From Mycobacterium alsense (GTDB lineage Bacteria > Actinomycetota > Actinomycetes > Mycobacteriales > Mycobacteriaceae): 64,000 bases of DNA. Each line of letters opens with the position of its first letter. Positions within the stretch are counted from its first letter, which is position 1. This document shows, piece after piece, positions 39,373 to 51,171 of the stretch. The translations under genes were made by a program, and so were the position numbers. The stretch lies in contig NZ_MVHD01000021.1 in NCBI RefSeq assembly GCF_002086635.1, positions 1 through 64,000 of the forward strand, written 5' to 3'. The notes beneath the pieces are model-generated. The model saw nothing but the letters and a program-made list of their open reading frames with translations, searched no databases and was not told where the DNA came from.

Positions 39373-40838
39373 GCGCGCGCGACAAGCCGCGAGACGATCG
39401 GCGTGGCCGGCGCCAGGGGCGTCGAGGCGAACTTCGCCTTGATGCCCTTGACCCAGCGCTTGCAGCGCTCGGTCAGCTGGTAGTCGTCGGTCTGCAGGTG
39501 CCCGCGGGTGACCAGCACCCCCAGTTGGGCGCCCTCGCAACGTAAGTCGCCGGGCGCGGCGACGCGCATGTAGAAGGCCTCGGATCCGTCGAGCAGCGTG
39601 GCCCAGTCGTTCGCGGAGCGCGCGAACGAGACGCGGCCGTCGTCGTCGATGCGCCACACCCCGGTGCGCGGGGTGGCGGTGAACAGCTCGACGTCCGGCG
39701 ACGTCTCGTTGATGATCAGCTGGCCCCAGACCTCGTCCTCGCCGTAGCCGCGCTCCCAGCGCGCGTTGATCTCGTCGATGTCGAGTTCGTAGTCCACGTC
39801 CATGTACTCGAGCAGGTGGAACAGGAACAGCGGCATGTCGGCGTAGGCCTCGGTGGTCAGGTTCGTCATCGGGCTGGCGCCGCTCAGCCGCGGGTTCAGC
39901 TCCCCGAGGTAGAGCTCGTCGGAATCCAGGTCGTGCAACAGGTCCACCTCGAAGTAGCCGCGGTAGCCCTCGCGGCTGAGGATGTCGCCCAACTTGCGCA
40001 CCATTTCCCGCGCCACGTGCGTCTGTGCGGGCGGCAGCACCCCGCGCCAGATGTCGTTGCCGCACCAGCCGCCCTTGCGCGGGGTCAGCTCCGGGTAACC
40101 GACCAGGCTCGTCATCGCGGGGCCGATCACGGTGCCGTGGCGGGTCACCGTGCCCTCGAGGCACACCTCGACGTTGCGGATGCGCTTCATGACCTTGACT
40201 TCCTGGCCGGCCAATTCGCCGGCGTGCTCGTCCCAGTCGCGCTGGCCGCGCACGAAGAACACCGCGCTGCCGGCGTCGCCGTAGGCGGCCACGACGACCA
40301 GATCGTCGCCCAGCCCCGCTCCGTGCGCGAGCGCCGCGAGGTCGTCATAGGACCCCGCCCGCCCGATCACGTGCGGCACGCTGGGCACGCCCGCCTCGTC
40401 GGCCAGCCGCGTCATGACGATCTTGGAGCCCAGGCGATGGCGCAGGTCGGCCGGCGGGTGCATGACCTCGAGCCCGGCCTCCTGCGCGAGGGCCTGGGTC
40501 TTTTCGTCGAGCATGACGAAGCAGGCCTTGCCGCCGGGCCCGTGTTGGTCGATGAACGCGAGCGTCTCCGGGTCGCGCAGGAGGTGGTTGCACACGTCGC
40601 CCATGCTGTCGAAATCGAGGCGGTCGCGCCGGCGGGGCACGAACACGCGCGAATGTGTGCCCTCGAAGGAGTCAAAGTACGTCAGGTAGAAGAAATTTCG
40701 TATCCAGCGGTCGATGCCCAGCAGGTTGAACGGGGTCGGCGAGATGAAATACAGCGGCACGCGGTTGGTGTGGAAGAACGCCCGGACGTCCGAAATGCCG
40801 TTCAGCCTGCGTCGCGGCTCGGTATCAGGATCCTGCAT
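39369..40838 (-). CDS. ATP-grasp protein (biotin-carboxylase/amino-acid-ligase type)
   Basis: 489 residues from ATG 40838. The ATP-grasp fold is indicated by the HRLGSKIVMTRLADEAGVPS motif, a Lys in KVMKRIRNVEV, and the metal-binding end YFEVDLLHDLDSDELYLGEL then NPRLSGASP. Such enzymes join a carboxylate to an amine, thiol or carbon through an acyl phosphate; the substrates cannot be read from sequence. An N-terminal part (about 1-120, PLYFISPTPFNLLGIDRWIR) looks like a preATP-grasp domain. Coupled to the serine hydrolase. Confidence 0.82.
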   Translation of the reverse strand: MQDPDTEPRRRLNGISDVRAFFHTNRVPLYFISPTPFNLLGIDRWIRNFFYLTYFDSFEGTHSRVFVPRRRDRLDFDSMGDVCNHLLRDPETLAFIDQHGPGGKACFVMLDEKTQALAQEAGLEVMHPPADLRHRLGSKIVMTRLADEAGVPSVPHVIGRAGSYDDLAALAHGAGLGDDLVVVAAYGDAGSAVFFVRGQRDWDEHAGELAGQEVKVMKRIRNVEVCLEGTVTRHGTVIGPAMTSLVGYPELTPRKGGWCGNDIWRGVLPPAQTHVAREMVRKLGDILSREGYRGYFEVDLLHDLDSDELYLGELNPRLSGASPMTNLTTEAYADMPLFLFHLLEYMDVDYELDIDEINARWERGYGEDEVWGQLIINETSPDVELFTATPRTGVWRIDDDGRVSFARSANDWATLLDGSEAFYMRVAAPGDLRCEGAQLGVLVTRGHLQTDDYQLTERCKRWVKGIKAKFASTPLAPATPIVSRLVARA

Positions 40839-40927
40839 TGCACAAGTGTGGACCCGCCCGCGGGCGTAACGCCATGGCGAAAATTCGGCGTGTTTTGCGC
40901 CGCCCGGTCACGCCCGCGGCTGGCCGA

Positions 40928-42934
40928 TCAGCTCAGGAAGGCGTTGACGGCCGCGGCGAGGTCGGGGGACGCCGACGTGGACAGGTTTTGGTAGCCGCCG
41001 CCGCTGAGCTGGGCGACGGCCTCCCAGGTGGCCCGGTCGGGGTCGCCGCCGAAGTCGATGACGTTGACCGCGATCGGCTTGGCCGGGTCGGCGCTGCGCC
41101 GGATGAAGTCCTGCAACCCGGGGCCGTCCAGGGTCTGGTCGGTGTGCGGCCCGGCGGTGATCACCAGAATCGAATTCGTTTGACCGGCACGGTAATTGGC
41201 CTGAATTTCCTGGTAGATCATGCGCAGCGTGGTGAACGACACCGCCCCGCCGGCCGACGAATACTGCTTGTCCAGGGCGGCCGCCAGCGCCGCGGAGCGG
41301 GGCTGGCCGTTAACCGGGTCGCCCAGCGGCCCGCCGGCCACCTCGGAGCGGCCCTCGTGGCCGTCGAAGGTCCACAGCCCCACGGCGGCACTGGGCGGCA
41401 GGGACTTGATCTTGTCCTGCAGCGCCCCAACCACGTTGGCCAGCCGGGACTTTCCGCCTTCGTCGGTGGGCAGGGACTGGTCGAGCATGATGGTCGCGGC
41501 CAGCCCGCTCGACGGGGCCGCCATGGCCTCGGCGAGCGTGGCGCGCATCGCGTCGTCACCGACCGACAGGGCCGGCGGCAGCGCCGGGAAGCTGGTGACG
41601 GGGCTGCTCGGCGGTTTGACCCCGTTGACCCGGAAGCCGGCCTTGGCCAGCTTGTCGAGTTGCTCGGGCTTCTGCAGGAAGCGGGCAAACCCGCTGGCCG
41701 CCGAGGTTTGCTCCTGGGTCAGCCAGGAGCCGCTGAGCAGCACCGCGGGGTAGTCGGCCACCGGCGCGGCCCCCGCGGGCAGCCACGCCGCCAGCGCGCT
41801 CTTGGCGTCGGACAGCGACTGGCCGCGCTGAAACACCTGCTGCTCGGTGGTCACCACCGCGTGCACCGGCGCCGCCGCCGCGTCGCCGGGCTTGAGCAGG
41901 GCGTTCATCGCCTCGGTCAGCGATTTGTCGGCCAGCTTGGGTTGGGCGTTCAGCAACGTGCGCACGGCGCCGGTGCCCTGCGTCGGCGGCGCGCCGGCCG
42001 GCACCGAACCCGCCGCCACCGCCTCGCCGGCCAGATACGACGCGTCGCCGTTGCCGTTCGTCGGCAGCGCCACCCGCAGCGACCCCCACGCCGGCAGGTT
42101 CAGCCCCCCCAGCGCGTTCGGGGCGGTCTGCAGGCCGGGCAGCGCCGCCCAGTTCCGGCCGTCCAGGGCCTGCCCGAGTTCCGGCCGCACCGCGAGCACC
42201 ACCGGCGACGTCACCAGCGAATGGCTTTCGGTGATCACCTTCTGGCCCGCGCCCGCGGCGAGCCGCGCGGCGGAGATCGAGCTGCCCGGAATCCACAGCG
42301 CCGGCTGGCCGCCCAGCTCGCCCGGCCACTTGCCGGTGAAGCCGTTGAGGACGGCCTCGGCGTCGGCCGGTTTAACGCTCACCACCATGCAGTGGTCGCC
42401 GACCGGGCCGGCGGTGGCGGAGTAGCTCTCGGCGAGCTGCTGCACGGGGTCGGCGATCGACGGGTCGGTGATGACGGCGACGGTCTCCTTGCCCCCCACG
42501 CAGCGCGCCGCGGCGTTGTGCGAGCGGTTGGACAGCGCGTCACCGAAGAAGCTCCACAGGATGACGGTCCCGACCACGACGACGACGGCGACCAGCGCGA
42601 CGATCACGCCGATGCTGACCCCGCGGCGCCCGCCCTCGCTGCGGTGGCCGCCGCGCCAGTCGGCGAGCCCCCGGTGCCCGCCGCGGAGCCGGGACGCCAG
42701 CGACTGCGAAGGGGCCGCCGGCTCCTCGCCCGCCGGGGCGGCCTTGCGCGGCGGGAAGTCCGGATAGTCGTCGGTGGCCGGCGCATCCTCGGCCGGCGGT
42801 TCCTCGTCCGCGTAGCGGTGATGCTGGCCCGGCTCGTCGGCGAGGTACGCATCGTCGGCAAGGCCCTCGGCGAGATACTCGTCGGAGGGCTGATCGACGG
42901 CGTCCTCGGGGTCGGGCATGCTGTGCCTACCCAT
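40928..42934 (-). CDS. VWA-domain envelope protein (Rv1836c-like)
   Basis: 668 residues from ATG 42934. An acidic cytoplasmic N-terminus (MGRHSMPDPEDAVDQPSDEY), one membrane helix near residues 108-130 (IGVIVALVAVVVVVGTVILW), a periplasmic solute-binding-like region, and a C-terminal von Willebrand A domain (AATIMLDQSLPTDEGGKSRL, NSILVITAGPHTD). The MIDAS motif is partly degenerate. A conserved actinobacterial protein of unknown function. Confidence 0.9.
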   Translation of the reverse strand: MGRHSMPDPEDAVDQPSDEYLAEGLADDAYLADEPGQHHRYADEEPPAEDAPATDDYPDFPPRKAAPAGEEPAAPSQSLASRLRGGHRGLADWRGGHRSEGGRRGVSIGVIVALVAVVVVVGTVILWSFFGDALSNRSHNAAARCVGGKETVAVITDPSIADPVQQLAESYSATAGPVGDHCMVVSVKPADAEAVLNGFTGKWPGELGGQPALWIPGSSISAARLAAGAGQKVITESHSLVTSPVVLAVRPELGQALDGRNWAALPGLQTAPNALGGLNLPAWGSLRVALPTNGNGDASYLAGEAVAAGSVPAGAPPTQGTGAVRTLLNAQPKLADKSLTEAMNALLKPGDAAAAPVHAVVTTEQQVFQRGQSLSDAKSALAAWLPAGAAPVADYPAVLLSGSWLTQEQTSAASGFARFLQKPEQLDKLAKAGFRVNGVKPPSSPVTSFPALPPALSVGDDAMRATLAEAMAAPSSGLAATIMLDQSLPTDEGGKSRLANVVGALQDKIKSLPPSAAVGLWTFDGHEGRSEVAGGPLGDPVNGQPRSAALAAALDKQYSSAGGAVSFTTLRMIYQEIQANYRAGQTNSILVITAGPHTDQTLDGPGLQDFIRRSADPAKPIAVNVIDFGGDPDRATWEAVAQLSGGGYQNLSTSASPDLAAAVNAFLS

Positions 42935-43041
42935 GGGTGTGCCCGCCGCCTTTCCATCGACTCGTCGGGTGACCTGTTGTGGACTCGGCGCAGATTCTAG
43001 TCATTCGGCCGTGCTACTACTTACCGCAGGTCGAGCGGTTT

Positions 43042-45237
43042 TCACTCACCGGCGGCGCGGGCTTTGAACTCGCGCCGGCGCCGATGCAGGATCGGCTCGG
43101 TGTAGCCGTTGGGCTGCTGGGTTCCCGAAAGAATCAGCTCCTCGGCGGCCAGGAAGGCGACGCTGTCGTCGAAGTCAGGCGCCATCGGCCGGTAGGCGTC
43201 GTCGCCGGCGTTCTGCTGGTCCACCATCGGGGCCATGCGTTCCAGGCTGGCGCGGACGTCCTCGCGGGTGATCACGCCGTGCCGCAGCCAGTTGGCCAGC
43301 AGCTGGCTGGAGATGCGCAGGGTGGCGCGGTCCTCCATGAGCGCCACGTTGTGGATGTCGGGCACCTTCGAGGACCCGACCCCCTGGTCGATCCAGCGCA
43401 CCACATAGCCCAGGATGGACTGGCAGTTGTTGTCGACCTCCTCGCGGATCTCCTCGGGGGCCCAGGCCAGCTCCTTGGCCAGCGGGATGGTCAGCAGCTG
43501 CTCGATCGTGGCCCGCTTCTTGCCGGCCAGTTCCTTCTGCACCTCGATCACGTCGACCTTGTGGTAGTGCAGGGCGTGCAGCGTGGCGGCCGTCGGCGAG
43601 GGCACCCAGGCGGTGCTGGCGCCCGCGCGCGGCTGGGAGATCTTCTGCTCGACCATGTCGGCCATCAGCTCGGTCATGGTCCACATGCCCTTGCCGATCT
43701 GGGCGCGGCCGGCGAAGCCGGCGGCCAGGCCGGTGTCGACGTTGTTGTCCTCGTAGCCCAGGATCCACGGCTGGCTCTTCATGGTGCCCTTGCGCACCAT
43801 TGGGCCGGCCTCCATCGAGGTGTGGATCTCGTCCCCGGTGCGGTCCAAAAACCCGGTGTTGATGAAGACGATCCGGTCGGCCGCGGCCTTGATGCAGGCC
43901 TTCAGGTTGACCGTGGTGCGCCGCTCCTCGTCCATGACGCCCACCTTCAGGGTGGTCTGCGGCAGCCCGAGCACGTCCTCGACCCGGCTGAACAGCTCGG
44001 CGGTGAACGCCACCTCGTCGGGGCCGTGCATCTTGGGCTTGACGATGTAGATCGACCCGGTGCGGCTGTTGGCCAGCGGGCCGTTGGCCTCGCTCTCCTT
44101 GAGCCCATGCACGGCGCACAGGCCGGTGAACAGCGCGTCCTGGATGCCCTCGAAGACCTCGTTGTTGTCGGAGTCCACGATGGCGTCGTTGGTCATCAGG
44201 TGGCCGACGTTGCGGACGAACAGCAGCGCGCGCCCCGGCAGGACCAGCTCGCCGCCGTCCGGGGTGCTGTAGCGGCGGTCGGCGTTGAGCACCCGGGTGA
44301 ACGTCTTGCCGTCCTTGTCCACCTCCGCCGCCAGATCGCCCTTGTTGAGGCCCAGCCAGTTGCGGTAGGCGCGGGTCTTGTCATCGGCGTCCACGGCGGC
44401 CACGGCGTCCTCGAAGTCGATGATCGTGGTGACCGCGGACTCCAGGACGACGTCCTTGATGCCGGCGCGGTCGGTCTTGCCGATCGGCGACTCGGGGTCG
44501 ATCAGGATCTCGATGTGCAGGCCGTGGTTGATCAGCAGCACCGACCAGGCGGGGGAGCCGAGCTCGCCGCTGTAGCCGACGAACTTCTCCGGATCGGCCA
44601 GCCCGACGGGCTCCGCGTCCCCACCCAGGCTGATTTGCAGCCGGCCGTCGTCGATGCTCAGGCCCGTCGCGTCCGCCCAGGAACCCTCCGCCAGCGGCAC
44701 CGCCTCGTCGAGGAACTCGCGGGCATAGGCGATCACCTTGTCGCCGCGGACCTTGTTGTAGCTGGTGCCCTGCTCGGCGCCGTCGGTTTCGGGGATGACG
44801 TCGGTGCCGTACAGCGCGTCGTAGAGCGAGCCCCACCGGGCGTTGGCCGCGTTGAGGGCGAACCGGGCGTTGGTCACCGGCACCACCAGCTGGGGGCCCG
44901 CCGTCGTGGTGATCTCGGGGTCGACGCCCGCGGTGGTGATGCTGAAGTCCGGGGGCTCGGGCTGCAGGTAGCCGATCTCGGTCAGGAATTCGCGGTACGC
45001 CTCGGCGTCGATGGGCTCGATCACCCGGTGCCTGTGCCACTTGTCGATCTGGGCCTGCAGCTCGTCGCGGCGGTTCAGCAGTTCCTGGTTGCGCGGGGTG
45101 AGGTCGGTGACGACCTTGTCGAGGCCCGACCAGAAGCTGTCCGGGTCGATGTCGGTGCCGGGCAGGGCCTCGTTGTTCACGAAGTCGTAGAGCACTCGGG
45201 CGACGCGCAGGTTCCCCACCGACACGCGATCAGTCAT
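43042..45237 (-). CDS. glcB: GlcB, malate synthase G
   Basis: 731 residues from ATG 45237 ([20 protein letters not shown]). The in-frame extension to 45327 is not supported. It condenses glyoxylate with acetyl-CoA to malate in the glyoxylate shunt. Family blocks are present: [37 protein letters not shown], and [16 protein letters not shown]. The C-terminus ends [12 protein letters not shown], about 10 residues shorter than in M. tuberculosis. In M. tuberculosis a toxin-antitoxin pair and a PE_PGRS gene follow; they are absent here. Confidence 0.96.
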   Translation of the reverse strand: MTDRVSVGNLRVARVLYDFVNNEALPGTDIDPDSFWSGLDKVVTDLTPRNQELLNRRDELQAQIDKWHRHRVIEPIDAEAYREFLTEIGYLQPEPPDFSITTAGVDPEITTTAGPQLVVPVTNARFALNAANARWGSLYDALYGTDVIPETDGAEQGTSYNKVRGDKVIAYAREFLDEAVPLAEGSWADATGLSIDDGRLQISLGGDAEPVGLADPEKFVGYSGELGSPAWSVLLINHGLHIEILIDPESPIGKTDRAGIKDVVLESAVTTIIDFEDAVAAVDADDKTRAYRNWLGLNKGDLAAEVDKDGKTFTRVLNADRRYSTPDGGELVLPGRALLFVRNVGHLMTNDAIVDSDNNEVFEGIQDALFTGLCAVHGLKESEANGPLANSRTGSIYIVKPKMHGPDEVAFTAELFSRVEDVLGLPQTTLKVGVMDEERRTTVNLKACIKAAADRIVFINTGFLDRTGDEIHTSMEAGPMVRKGTMKSQPWILGYEDNNVDTGLAAGFAGRAQIGKGMWTMTELMADMVEQKISQPRAGASTAWVPSPTAATLHALHYHKVDVIEVQKELAGKKRATIEQLLTIPLAKELAWAPEEIREEVDNNCQSILGYVVRWIDQGVGSSKVPDIHNVALMEDRATLRISSQLLANWLRHGVITREDVRASLERMAPMVDQQNAGDDAYRPMAPDFDDSVAFLAAEELILSGTQQPNGYTEPILHRRRREFKARAAGE

Positions 45238-45454
45238 GTTTCTCCTCCATAAAGGGCCAGGTGAAAGCTCACCGGCCGCAGCAAGCACTATCGTCAGCCT
45301 ACCGACCGGCACCTTGACAAACGCCATCCGGGCGACCCGCCACAGCAGGTCAAACCCCCGCGGGCTGGTAGCCGTTGGAGATCATACGGGCTGCGCGCCG
45401 CCCGACCCGGGAACCAGCCCCACTCGCCGCACGGCGTCCCGCAGCGGCCGCGGC

Positions 45455-45510
45455 CTACGCGTCACGCCCTACGCGTCACGCCCTACGTGTTATGCGCTAC
45501 GTGTTATGCA
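45455..45510 (+). repeat. Four 14-bp tandem repeats at the end of the CBS protein gene
   Basis: CTACGCGTCACGCC at 45455-45468 and 45469-45482, then CTACGTGTTATGCG (45483-45496) and CTACGTGTTATGCA (45497-45510). The last unit encodes, on the minus strand, the end of the gene at 45497 including its TAG stop, so repeat changes could alter the C-terminus. Confidence 0.85.
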
Positions 45511-46549
45511 TGGTGCCGACCAGGTCCTCCACCACGTCTTCCATCGCCACCATCGCGACCACGCCGCCGCCGTCACCGTCGGTCACCAGCGCCAGGTGGC
45601 TGTTGTTGCGGCGCATCCGCGACAGGGCATCGGCCAGCGGCAGCGACTTGGGCACCCGCGGCAGCGGCCGCACCACCGACAGGTCGATCACCGTCAGCGG
45701 GTCGGCGCCGAGCGCCAGCACGTCCTTGATGTGCACGTAGCCGATGAACTTCTGATCCGCGCCCACGACGGGAAAGCGGGAGTAACCGGTCCGGGCCACG
45801 GCCTCTTCGACCGCGCCGACGGTGGGCCCGGCGCCGGCGGCCGCGACCGGCACCGCCTCGATGTCGCCGAGCGGCCGCGCCACCTCACCGACCATGCGGT
45901 AGCGCAGCTGCAGCGCCCGCGTCAGCCGGATGTGCTCCTCGGCGTCCAACAGGCCTTCGGACACCGATTCGGTGATCATCACCCTCAGCTCCGTGGTCGA
46001 GACGGCGACGTTGAGGTGCGTCTTGGGCTCGACGCGCAGCGCGCGCAGCACCACGTTGGCGCACTTGTCGTAGAACGCGATGAACGGCCGCGCGGCCCGC
46101 ACGTAGGCCAGGTACGGCGGCACCAGCAGCATCGCGGTGCGCTCCGGGCCCGCCAGCGCGATGTTCTTGGGCACCATCTCGCCCAGCAGCACGTGCAGCG
46201 TCACCACGATCGCCAGCGCGATCACGAAAGACAGCGAGTGCAGCAGCGCCGGGTTCATGCTGGTCAGCCCGAATCCGGCGCGCAGCAGGCTGGCCACCGC
46301 GGACTCGCCGATCCGCCCGAGCAGCAGCGAGGCGACCGTCACGCCCAGCTGCACCCCGGCCAGCATCGACGACAGCTGCTGTCCGGCGCGGATCACCGTG
46401 ACGGCTCGCGTTTTACCCTGCTCGGCCAGCGCCTCGAGGCGGTCGCGGCGGGCCGAGATCAGCGCGAACTCCGCGCCGACGAAAAACGCGTTCACCCCGA
46501 TCAGCAGGACCGCCAGCACCAGGCCCAGGGCCTCGTTCATCAGGTTCAT
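45497..46549 (-). CDS. CNNM/CBS-domain membrane protein (Rv1841c-like)
   Basis: 350 residues from ATG 46549, touching the stop of the upstream gene (TGATG). N-terminal CNNM (DUF21) membrane domain with three to four helices (LGLVLAVLLIGVNAFFVGAE, GVQLGVTVASLLLGRIGESA, VVTLHVLLGEMVPKNIALAG), then two CBS domains (RYRMVGEVARPL..., YIGYVHIKDVL-like FIGYVHIKDVLALGADPLTV). The family includes the Mg2+ exporter MpfA and CorC. It lacks a C-terminal CorC/HlyC domain. Paired with the next gene, so they may form a heterodimer. Confidence 0.88.
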   Translation of the reverse strand: MNLMNEALGLVLAVLLIGVNAFFVGAEFALISARRDRLEALAEQGKTRAVTVIRAGQQLSSMLAGVQLGVTVASLLLGRIGESAVASLLRAGFGLTSMNPALLHSLSFVIALAIVVTLHVLLGEMVPKNIALAGPERTAMLLVPPYLAYVRAARPFIAFYDKCANVVLRALRVEPKTHLNVAVSTTELRVMITESVSEGLLDAEEHIRLTRALQLRYRMVGEVARPLGDIEAVPVAAAGAGPTVGAVEEAVARTGYSRFPVVGADQKFIGYVHIKDVLALGADPLTVIDLSVVRPLPRVPKSLPLADALSRMRRNNSHLALVTDGDGGGVVAMVAMEDVVEDLVGTMHNT

Positions 46550-47916
46550 CACAAGCTCCGCCCCGCGGGCGTCTCGGCGCGACTGCCCAATTCCGTCAGC
46601 TCGAGCACGTCGATCCGCCGACCGTCCATGCGGACCACCGTCGCCTGCCAGCATGCCGAGGCGTCCGGCAGGCCGTCGGGGTCCAGCGCGGTCAGCTCGA
46701 CGGTTTCCCCGGCCACCGGGATGTGCCCGAGCTGGCGGAGCACCAGCCCGCCGATCGTCTCGTACGGCCCCTCGGGGGCGCGAAACCCGGTGGCGGCGGC
46801 CACCTCGTCGATGCGCAGCAGCCCGTCGACCCGCCAGCCGGCGCCGGCCGCGACCACGTGGGGGGTGGCGTCGTCGTGTTCGTCGCGGACGTCGCCGACG
46901 ATCTCTTCGACGAGGTCCTCGAGGGTGACCATGCCCGCGGTGCCGCCGTATTCGTCGACGACCAGCACGGTTTGCAGGTCGTTGGCGCGGATCTCGGCCA
47001 TCACGGCGTCCCCGTCCAGCGTCGACGGCACCACCGGCACGTTTTGGGCCAGCGCGGTCAGCGGGGTGCCGGCCCGGTCGGCCGGCGGCACCGCGAACAC
47101 CTGCTTGACGTGCACGATGCCGACGGTCTCGTCGAGGTCGCCGTCCACGATCGGGAACCGGGAAAAGCCCGACTCGGCGGTCGCGGCGACCAGGTCGGCG
47201 ACGGTGTCGTCGGTCTGCAGCGCGACGATCTTCGACCGCGGCGTCATCAGTTCCTCCGCGGTCAGGTCGCCGAACTGCAGCGAGCGCCGCACCAGGGCGG
47301 CGGTGGCCGCGTCCATGGTGCCGCTGCGCGCCGAGTTGCGCACCAGGGACGCCAGTTCCTGCGGGGAGCGGGCCGAGCGCAGCTCCTCGGCCAGCTCGAT
47401 GCCCAGCTCGCGGACGATCCAGTTGGCCGCGCCGTTCGTCAGCCGGATGGCCGGGGTGAACACCATGGAGAACAGCAACTGGAAGCCCGCGACCGCGCGG
47501 GCGGTCGGCAGCGGGCGCGCCACCGCGAGGTATTTGGGGACGAGCTCGCCGAACACCATCGACACCGACGTCACGATCACCAGCACCAAAAACGCGACGA
47601 TCCCGTCGGCCAGCCGGTCGGGTATTCCGAACGCGCGCAACGCCGGATGCGGCAGGTGGTCGACCATCGGCTCGGTCAAATAACCCGTCGCCAGCGTGGT
47701 GATCGAGATGCCCAACTGCGCGCCCGAGAGCTGGAACGACAGCCGGCGCTGGGCGCTCAGGATGTAACGGTCGCGGCGGGCGCCGGCGCGCGCGTTGGCC
47801 TCGACGACGCTGCGGTCCAGGGCGGTCAGCGAGAATTCGGCCGCGACGAAGACCGCGGTGCCGAAGATCAGCGCCGCGATGGCCAGCACGCTGAGCAGCG
47901 CCACGCTGACGTTCAT
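46549..47916 (-). CDS. CNNM/CBS/CorC_HlyC membrane protein (Rv1842c-like)
   Basis: 455 residues from ATG 47916, the same length as in M. tuberculosis. CNNM domain ([59 protein letters not shown]), CBS pair ([50 protein letters not shown]) and a C-terminal CorC/HlyC domain (about 365-440). Such proteins move or sense Mg2+ and related divalent ions. It is notable beside the M-box/mgtC locus elsewhere in this window, although a role in Mg2+ is not shown for this pair. Confidence 0.9.
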   Translation of the reverse strand: MNVSVALLSVLAIAALIFGTAVFVAAEFSLTALDRSVVEANARAGARRDRYILSAQRRLSFQLSGAQLGISITTLATGYLTEPMVDHLPHPALRAFGIPDRLADGIVAFLVLVIVTSVSMVFGELVPKYLAVARPLPTARAVAGFQLLFSMVFTPAIRLTNGAANWIVRELGIELAEELRSARSPQELASLVRNSARSGTMDAATAALVRRSLQFGDLTAEELMTPRSKIVALQTDDTVADLVAATAESGFSRFPIVDGDLDETVGIVHVKQVFAVPPADRAGTPLTALAQNVPVVPSTLDGDAVMAEIRANDLQTVLVVDEYGGTAGMVTLEDLVEEIVGDVRDEHDDATPHVVAAGAGWRVDGLLRIDEVAAATGFRAPEGPYETIGGLVLRQLGHIPVAGETVELTALDPDGLPDASACWQATVVRMDGRRIDVLELTELGSRAETPAGRSL

Positions 47917-48132
47917 GACGCGGGCGGCGGCGCCGGAACCGCCGCGGGTCGCCGCTCCGCCCGGCCGACCCGGGTCGGTAGTCGGGCCTCGACACGTGCC
48001 TGGGGCACGTCATGCCTTTCCCTTGATGCGGCGTGGCGGCGCTTTGCTGCCAGCCGGATGTTCGCGTGAATTCACATGTTAGCCAAGACGTCCAGCCGCA
48101 AGACCGTCCGTCGCGGACTTAGCGTGGCCGCG

Positions 48133-49614
<1,482 letters not shown>

Positions 49615-51072
49615 CTAGGCGGGCACTTCGCTGCGGTCCCCGCTCCACAACGTGTGGAAGCGCTTGTCCGGATCATCGTCGATGCGGCCGTAGGTGTGCG
49701 CGCCGAAAAAGTCCCGCAGCCCCTGGGTGAGCGCCGCGGGCAGCCGCTCGGTGCGCAGTGCGTCGTAGTACGACAGCGCCGAGGAGAACCCGGGAATGGG
49801 AATACCCATTTGCGTGGCGGCCACCACGACGCGCCGCCACCCGTCGATCGCGGCCTCGATCGCGCTGCGGAAGTACGGCGCCACGATCAGCGTCGGCAGG
49901 TCGGCGTTTTCGTCGAAGGCCTCCTTGATGCGGTTGAGGAACTTCGCCCGGATGATGCACCCGCCGCGCCAGATGGTGGCCAGGTCGCCCGGCGTGATGT
50001 CCCAGCCGTACTCGGCGCTGCCGGCCTGGATCTGGTTGAAGCCCTGCGCGTAGGCGATGATCTTCGACGCGTACAGGGCCTGCCGGACATCCTCGACGAA
50101 CTGTCCTGCGTCGCTTGGCCTTTCGCCGAGATCCCCGGACGCCAGGCCGGTGGTGGCCCGGCGCTGGGCGACCGAGCCGGACAGCGCGCGGGCGAACACC
50201 GCCTCGGCGATGCCGGTCACCGGCACCCCGAGGTCCAGCGCCGACTTCACCGTCCAGCGGCCGGTGCCCTTCTGCTCGGCCTCGTCGAGGATGACGTCGA
50301 CGAGCGGCTTGCCGGTCTTGGCGTCGTTCTGGCGCAGCACCTCGGCGGTGATCTCCACGAGGAAGCTGTCCAGATCACCCTTGTTCCATTCGTCGAACAC
50401 GTCGGCGATCTGCTCGGCGGTCTTGCCGAGGCCGTCGCGCAGCAGCTGGTAGGCCTCGCCGATCAGCTGCATGTCGGAGTATTCGATGCCGTTGTGCACC
50501 ATCTTGACGAAGTGGCCGGCGCCGTCGGGGCCGATGTGGGTGCAGCACGGCACCCCGTCGACGTGCGCGGAGATCTCCTCGAGCAGCGGGCCCAGGCTCT
50601 GGTAGGACTCGGCCGGGCCGCCGGGCATGATCGACGGGCCGTTGAGCGCGCCCTCCTCGCCGCCGGAGATGCCGGCGCCGACGAAGTGCAGGCCCCGCTC
50701 GCGCATCGCCTTCTCCCGGCGAATGGTGTCGGTGTAGAGGGCGTTGCCACCGTCGATGATGATGTCGCCTTCCTCCATCGCGTCGGCGAGCTGCTCGATG
50801 ACCGCGTCGGTGGGGTCGCCGGCCTTGACCATGATCAGCACCCGCCGCGGCCTTTCCAGCGCGTCCAGGAACTCCTCGACGGTTTCCGAGCGCACGAACT
50901 CGCCCTCCGAGCCGTGCTCGGCGAGCAGCGCGTCGGTCTTGGCGACGGAGCGGTTGTGCAGCGCCACGGTGTAGCCGTGGCGGGCGAAGTTGCGGGCGAT
51001 GTTGGAACCCATGACGGCGAGGCCGGTGACGCCGATCTGCGCGGTACCGGTATTCGAATCCGACGAACTCAT
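49615..51072 (-). CDS. gnd1: Gnd1, 6-phosphogluconate dehydrogenase (decarboxylating)
   Basis: 485 residues from ATG 51072. N-terminal NADP-binding motif GVTGLAVMGSNIARNFARHG, signature region GAGHFVKMVHNGIEYSDMQL, and C-terminal helical domain with GRLTD-like ... AYAQGFNQIQAGSAEYGW. The enzyme makes ribulose-5-phosphate, CO2 and NADPH in the pentose phosphate pathway. Length equals the M. tuberculosis protein. Together with guaB1 it supplies nucleotide precursors and reducing power. Confidence 0.97.
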   Translation of the reverse strand: MSSSDSNTGTAQIGVTGLAVMGSNIARNFARHGYTVALHNRSVAKTDALLAEHGSEGEFVRSETVEEFLDALERPRRVLIMVKAGDPTDAVIEQLADAMEEGDIIIDGGNALYTDTIRREKAMRERGLHFVGAGISGGEEGALNGPSIMPGGPAESYQSLGPLLEEISAHVDGVPCCTHIGPDGAGHFVKMVHNGIEYSDMQLIGEAYQLLRDGLGKTAEQIADVFDEWNKGDLDSFLVEITAEVLRQNDAKTGKPLVDVILDEAEQKGTGRWTVKSALDLGVPVTGIAEAVFARALSGSVAQRRATTGLASGDLGERPSDAGQFVEDVRQALYASKIIAYAQGFNQIQAGSAEYGWDITPGDLATIWRGGCIIRAKFLNRIKEAFDENADLPTLIVAPYFRSAIEAAIDGWRRVVVAATQMGIPIPGFSSALSYYDALRTERLPAALTQGLRDFFGAHTYGRIDDDPDKRFHTLWSGDRSEVPA

Positions 51073-51171
51073 CTCTCGCCTCTCAGGTCAATTGCGGAAC
51101 GCTGCCGCCACACACTGTGTCACAGCGGGCCCTTGGCGGACTTTCGGTCCTCACAACGCGTTTCGTCGGCG

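Noticed and set aside
42979..45252. Plus-strand ORF opposite glcB
   Set aside because: Antisense shadow of malate synthase.
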